Shown: in pieces, positions 60,517-64,000 of the stretch | Position numbering within the stretch: the first letter of the stretch is position 1 | How the letters are laid out: each line of letters starts with the position of its first letter | NCBI GenBank assembly: GCA_028718805.1 | Contig: JAQUKY010000003.1 | Location: 41,123-105,122, forward strand | Reading direction: 5' to 3' | Origin: Candidatus Nanoarchaeia archaeon | Lineage (GTDB): Archaea; Nanobdellota; Nanobdellia; Pacearchaeales; GW2011-AR1 | DNA length: 64,000 nt | The notes under the pieces: model-generated | Told to the model about the DNA's origin: nothing | Databases searched by the model: none | The model's input: only the letters and a program-made list of their open reading frames with translations | Translations under genes and position numbers: made by a program

Positions 60517-60816
60517 TTAACTAAACACCCCTTTTGACACTTTTTGCTTGATTCTTCTTGCCTCTATCTGAGTTTCTCTTAACATTAAAATATCTCTTTT
60601 TCTCACAGGTCCTTTAACATTTCTTCTCATTGTTTTTCCTTGGTCTCTTCCCTGTAAAACTCTGCATTTAACCTGAGTAACTTCTCCTCTTGCTCCTGTT
60701 CTGCCTATAATACTGTCTACAACTGCAGGAACTGCATATTCTGATAAAATCCCAGTAACTCCCTTGCTAGTACTGCCTTCTCCTTGCCTTACTTTCTGAG
60801 TCTTGTTTCCGCCCAT
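60517..60816 (-). CDS. rps28e: 30S ribosomal protein eS28
   Basis: [60 protein letters not shown]. Confidence 0.95.
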   Translation of the reverse strand: MGGNKTQKVRQGEGSTSKGVTGILSEYAVPAVVDSIIGRTGARGEVTQVKCRVLQGRDQGKTMRRNVKGPVRKRDILMLRETQIEARRIKQKVSKGVFS

Positions 60817-60850
60817 TTTGTGTTTTTGTTTATTTTGTTTTGATTATTAT

Positions 60851-60938
60851 CTTAGTAATCCCACAATCCATTTTGCTTTGCAGATGAGTAGATTAAGCTG
60901 CTCTAACCAGCCTTAGTGTTTTATACATTACTAATATA
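60851..60938. repeat. Intergenic palindromic element copy P
   Basis: TTAGTAATCCCAC...TTTGCAGATGAGTAGATTAAGCTG...TACATTACTAAT, between L7Ae and eS28. Confidence 0.75.
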
Positions 60939-60952
60939 GTCTCTTAGCAATC

Positions 60953-61270
60953 TTATTTTTTATTTTGTTTAATAAAACTTTCAAGATCTTTTTCAGCATC
61001 TCCTGCATCAATAATAGCAACTGCTGAACAAGAAACATTAATGCCTGCTGAAATTCCCAACTTCTCCTTCTTGTCTATTGGCGCACAGGGGATATTTTTT
61101 TCCTTGCATATTATAGGCAAATGCTGAACTATTTCTTTGGGTTCAACATCTGTTCCATAGGCAACTAATTTTGCGGTTCCTCTTTCTACAGCTTTTGTAA
61201 CTTCGTTTGTTCCTTTCTCAATTTTGCCGGTTTTTCTTGCTTTTTCAATTATTTCATATACAGAAACCAT
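60953..61270 (-). CDS. rpl7ae: 50S ribosomal protein eL8 (L7Ae)
   Basis: KGTNEVTKAVERGTAKLVAYGTDVEPKEIVQHLPIICKEKNIPCAPIDKKEKLGISAGI. Confidence 0.95.
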   Translation of the reverse strand: MVSVYEIIEKARKTGKIEKGTNEVTKAVERGTAKLVAYGTDVEPKEIVQHLPIICKEKNIPCAPIDKKEKLGISAGINVSCSAVAIIDAGDAEKDLESFIKQNKK

Positions 61271-61335
61271 ATTAACCTCCCGATTATTTATTTGGTCATT
61301 GGTTTAATAAAAAGAGAAAACTGGGTTTATAAAGT

Positions 61336-61590
61336 TTGTTCTTTACTATAATTCATGTGTTATCCAGAAATAATGTCCTCTCGGTAACACAGATAAGTTC
61401 TAAGAAATCTGTAGAACTTATGAAAAAACTAAATCAGAAGAAAATCAAATGGATCGTAAAGGAGGGCGATAAGAGAGAAAAAGGCTTTTACACAATAGCA
61501 CAGATACAAAATATAAGCCCTAGACATGCAAGAAGGGTTCATAAAAAATATAAAGGAGTAACTGAACCAAAACCCCCTCTGCTTCTGTAA
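61336..61590 (+). pseudogene. Transposase/integrase N-terminal HTH fragment
   Basis: MKKLNQKKIKWIVKEGDKREKGFYTIAQIQNISPRHARRVHKKYKG then unrelated tail; no catalytic domain. Confidence 0.6.
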
Positions 61591-61954
61591 GGGGTTTGCA
61601 GACCTCATAACTCATTTTCTTTCCCTTAACAACAACAAAACCCTCATCAATTCTTATTTTTCCAATATCTTCCCATCCTTTTTCAGCAGCATATTTTTTG
61701 TAAGATTCTGAATCCCCCCTTATTCCTCCATAGGCGACACTAGAATCATAAAAAAAGAAACCTATATTCAATTCATTCAATAAATTCGTTATTGGTTTTA
61801 TTTGTTCTGGCTTGAAAGCAAAATCATTTCCAGGCTCTCCAAAATGAATTTTTATTGCAATTTCCTTACAACCCTTAAAAGTATTTTTCAGTTCACTTTT
61901 TAGCTTCAATAAAAAAGGTTTTCCCAAATCTTCTGAATGATAAATTGTATCCAT
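61520..61954 (-). pseudogene. DUF362-family protein, N-terminal fragment
   Basis: EIAIKIHFGEPGNDFAFKPEQIKPI...YEVCKPLTEAEG then non-homologous tail LVQLLLYIFYEPFLHV antisense to the transposase fragment. Confidence 0.65.
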
Positions 61955-62006
61955 TATATCTAAATTAGTATAATCACTATTTAATCATTACTAAGATAAT
62001 ACAGAA

Positions 62007-64000
62007 TCAACGCAGTTTAAAATATCTTAAGTCTCTCTGGATTATACGGTCAATTCTCATCCTTCTTATTTTCAAAACCATAAAAGCAAGAGCAATTATC
62101 CCGATTATCAGAATAGCTAAAACAAGAATTCTATATTTTCCAAAGAAACTTTCAGTCTTTCCATTAATTATCTGTTTGCCAGCATCTCCGTTAACATCAA
62201 TGTTTCCTTCTTCATTCCCTGTTTCAATCAATTCGTTAATGCTTTTTAATGTTAAACTAGCTCTGTTACTTGTTATGTTGTTTAACTTAACATAAAAGTC
62301 ATAATAAGACTCATTATCCAGATTAATTTTCCATTCTTCGCCAACACTCATCAACTTTTCCTGCTTTTCACTTGAAATAATTATCAATGTAGTTTTTCCT
62401 TCATCATCAATACTTTCAACTTTCAGTTCATGACTTTTATTATTAACATTAAAATTTAGTTTCCAGTTTTCTCCCAGTGATCTTGTGTATCCATCAGATA
62501 AGCTCTCTTCATTAATAGTATAAGTTGGTAACCCGCCATTCGATGATGAAGTTACCGAACTTATATAAGTGTCAACTGAAAAAGAAACATTGCTTGTATC
62601 ATTTCTGTTTCCAAAAGTATCATTGCAGTAAAACTTAGCAGTATAGCTTCCATCTCCCAAAGATTTAGTATAATTAAAATTCAAATTATCAGAAGTAGAA
62701 ATTGTGTAGTTAGTTGCCCCTGAATCAACTGAAAACAAACATGTTCCGTTTTCATTTAAAGTAGCATTAAACAAAATAGATGAAGTTGTGTATGTTGTTG
62801 CAGTTGGAGAGTTTATTGTGACCTGCAGAGTAATATTATCCAAACTAAACATATCCTTTAAATTATTCTTGTTATAAGTTGCATTATAATTATGGTTAAT
62901 TATCTGATAACTTGAATTAATTGCAAAAATTGTGTAAGGGGAATAATAACTTCTTGAGCCAGTATTTACATAATCAATTATTTCTGTTTGTGAAGTCCAT
63001 CCAGAAACATTTGTTGTTAAATTAAAATTATAATCTCCTGTTCTATTATAAGCTGTAACGTTTGCATTTGAAACTGCATCCCCTAAAGTATCATTAACAT
63101 AAGCACGATAATACCATTTTCTTATCAAAGAACCGGAAACACTTTCTTTTGAAATGGTGTAACTTACATTCAAGAACGTGTTATTAGTCGAAGATAAAGT
63201 TAACCAAACCTCGTTTGATGTAGAATTAGTAAAACTGCTGTTTGCAAAAACATTATTTAAACTTGACTCCAAAAGAGTTCCATAAGAATTTGAATCTATT
63301 ACCATGTTGTCCACAAGATTATTTGAACTGTAAGTTAAATAGATAGCATGGCGAAAGTCAGTAATTGTCCCATTTCTTATAAATGTGTAATTACAGCCAT
63401 TAGCAGTAATTCCCTGGTCTGATCCAGAATCATCCCCATCAATAGTATATCCATTTAAGTTAAGAGTGATATTATTTGCAGAAATTACAAAGCAGTCTCC
63501 TGTTGTTGATAAGTTATTATACAAAGTATAAACCGCATTTTCTCTGGTTAAATTAGCGCAGACCGTGACTGCTGTTGAAAAAGCCACACTTAATGAAATA
63601 TAACTTCCATAAGTGTTATTGCATGTAATTAAAGCAGTATGGCTTCCTTCTATCATGCTTGAGTTTGTATAACCTGCTCCTGTTAAACTTGAATTTAAAG
63701 TCATTGTTAAATTAGCAGAACCATCAAGAGAAAGCCCGCACCAGCTCATATTTTCATTAGCTGAAACATTAAAATCAGTGATATTTGTCATTTGTGTTGT
63801 CAATGGAGAAGTTAGTGTAAGTTGGAGAAAATTAGTTGAAAAGTTTATAGAATCTGAGCTGTAATTTCCAGCGGTGTTATTGCATGTAATTAAAGCAGTA
63901 TGGCTTCCTTCTATCATGCTTGAGTTTGTATAACCTGCTCCTGTTAAACTTGAATTTAAAGTCATTGTTAAATTAGCAGAACCATCAAGAGAAAGCCCGC
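62007..64000 (-). CDS. Secreted beta-helix/Ig-repeat surface protein, C-terminal part (continues past window edge)
   Basis: Paralog of 55102-60030; frame open to window end; C-terminal TM ILVLAILIIGIIALAFMVL. Confidence 0.8.
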   Translation of the reverse strand, partial: GLSLDGSANLTMTLNSSLTGAGYTNSSMIEGSHTALITCNNTAGNYSSDSINFSTNFLQLTLTSPLTTQMTNITDFNVSANENMSWCGLSLDGSANLTMTLNSSLTGAGYTNSSMIEGSHTALITCNNTYGSYISLSVAFSTAVTVCANLTRENAVYTLYNNLSTTGDCFVISANNITLNLNGYTIDGDDSGSDQGITANGCNYTFIRNGTITDFRHAIYLTYSSNNLVDNMVIDSNSYGTLLESSLNNVFANSSFTNSTSNEVWLTLSSTNNTFLNVSYTISKESVSGSLIRKWYYRAYVNDTLGDAVSNANVTAYNRTGDYNFNLTTNVSGWTSQTEIIDYVNTGSRSYYSPYTIFAINSSYQIINHNYNATYNKNNLKDMFSLDNITLQVTINSPTATTYTTSSILFNATLNENGTCLFSVDSGATNYTISTSDNLNFNYTKSLGDGSYTAKFYCNDTFGNRNDTSNVSFSVDTYISSVTSSSNGGLPTYTINEESLSDGYTRSLGENWKLNFNVNNKSHELKVESIDDEGKTTLIIISSEKQEKLMSVGEEWKINLDNESYYDFYVKLNNITSNRASLTLKSINELIETGNEEGNIDVNGDAGKQIINGKTESFFGKYRILVLAILIIGIIALAFMVLKIRRMRIDRIIQRDLRYFKLR
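63613..63739. repeat. 261-bp-period tandem repeat unit segment (matches 63874-64000)
   Basis: 127 nt identical by eye between 63613-63739 and 63874-64000. Confidence 0.85.

Noticed and set aside
1-64000. CRISPR array
   Set aside because: Repeated units found are irregularly spaced (kilobases apart) or in-frame protein repeats; no regular repeat-spacer pattern and no cas-like genes seen.

Overview
AT-rich archaeal chromosomal window. Eukaryote-type ribosomal proteins eS6, eL8/L7Ae, eS28 and eL24, aIF2-gamma, IF2/aIF5B and a thermosome, plus many small zinc-ribbon proteins and short hypotheticals, suggest a DPANN-like lineage (lineage is inference). It contains three tRNAs (Tyr-GTA, Asp-GTC, Ser-GGA), about 65 credible CDSs, a bacterial-type DNA gyrase pair, a split FAD/Fe-S oxidoreductase cluster, a relBE-like toxin-antitoxin module, very large secreted Asn/Thr-rich proteins, and two pilin-signal surface proteins. 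The strongest non-standard signals are: (1) a dispersed family of about 16 imperfectly palindromic intergenic elements (roughly 85-120 bp) with inverted ends TTAGTAATNTATTAAACGA / TCGTTTAATAAATTACTAA, many ending 8-40 nt upstream of start codons, including gyrB, eS6, aIF2-gamma, eS28 and eL24; (2) two mutually related HNH-type inteins in gyrB and gyrA at unrelated conserved sites; (3) a 12-bp repeat of the tRNA-Ser 3' end that brackets a single-ORF insert of about 390 bp; (4) several perfect palindromic operators, a cUUCGg-capped hairpin in a leader, and decaying gene fragments (dph2, DUF362, transposase, small AbrB-like genes). No CRISPR array or rRNA was seen. Everything was read by eye; no homology search or folding was run.
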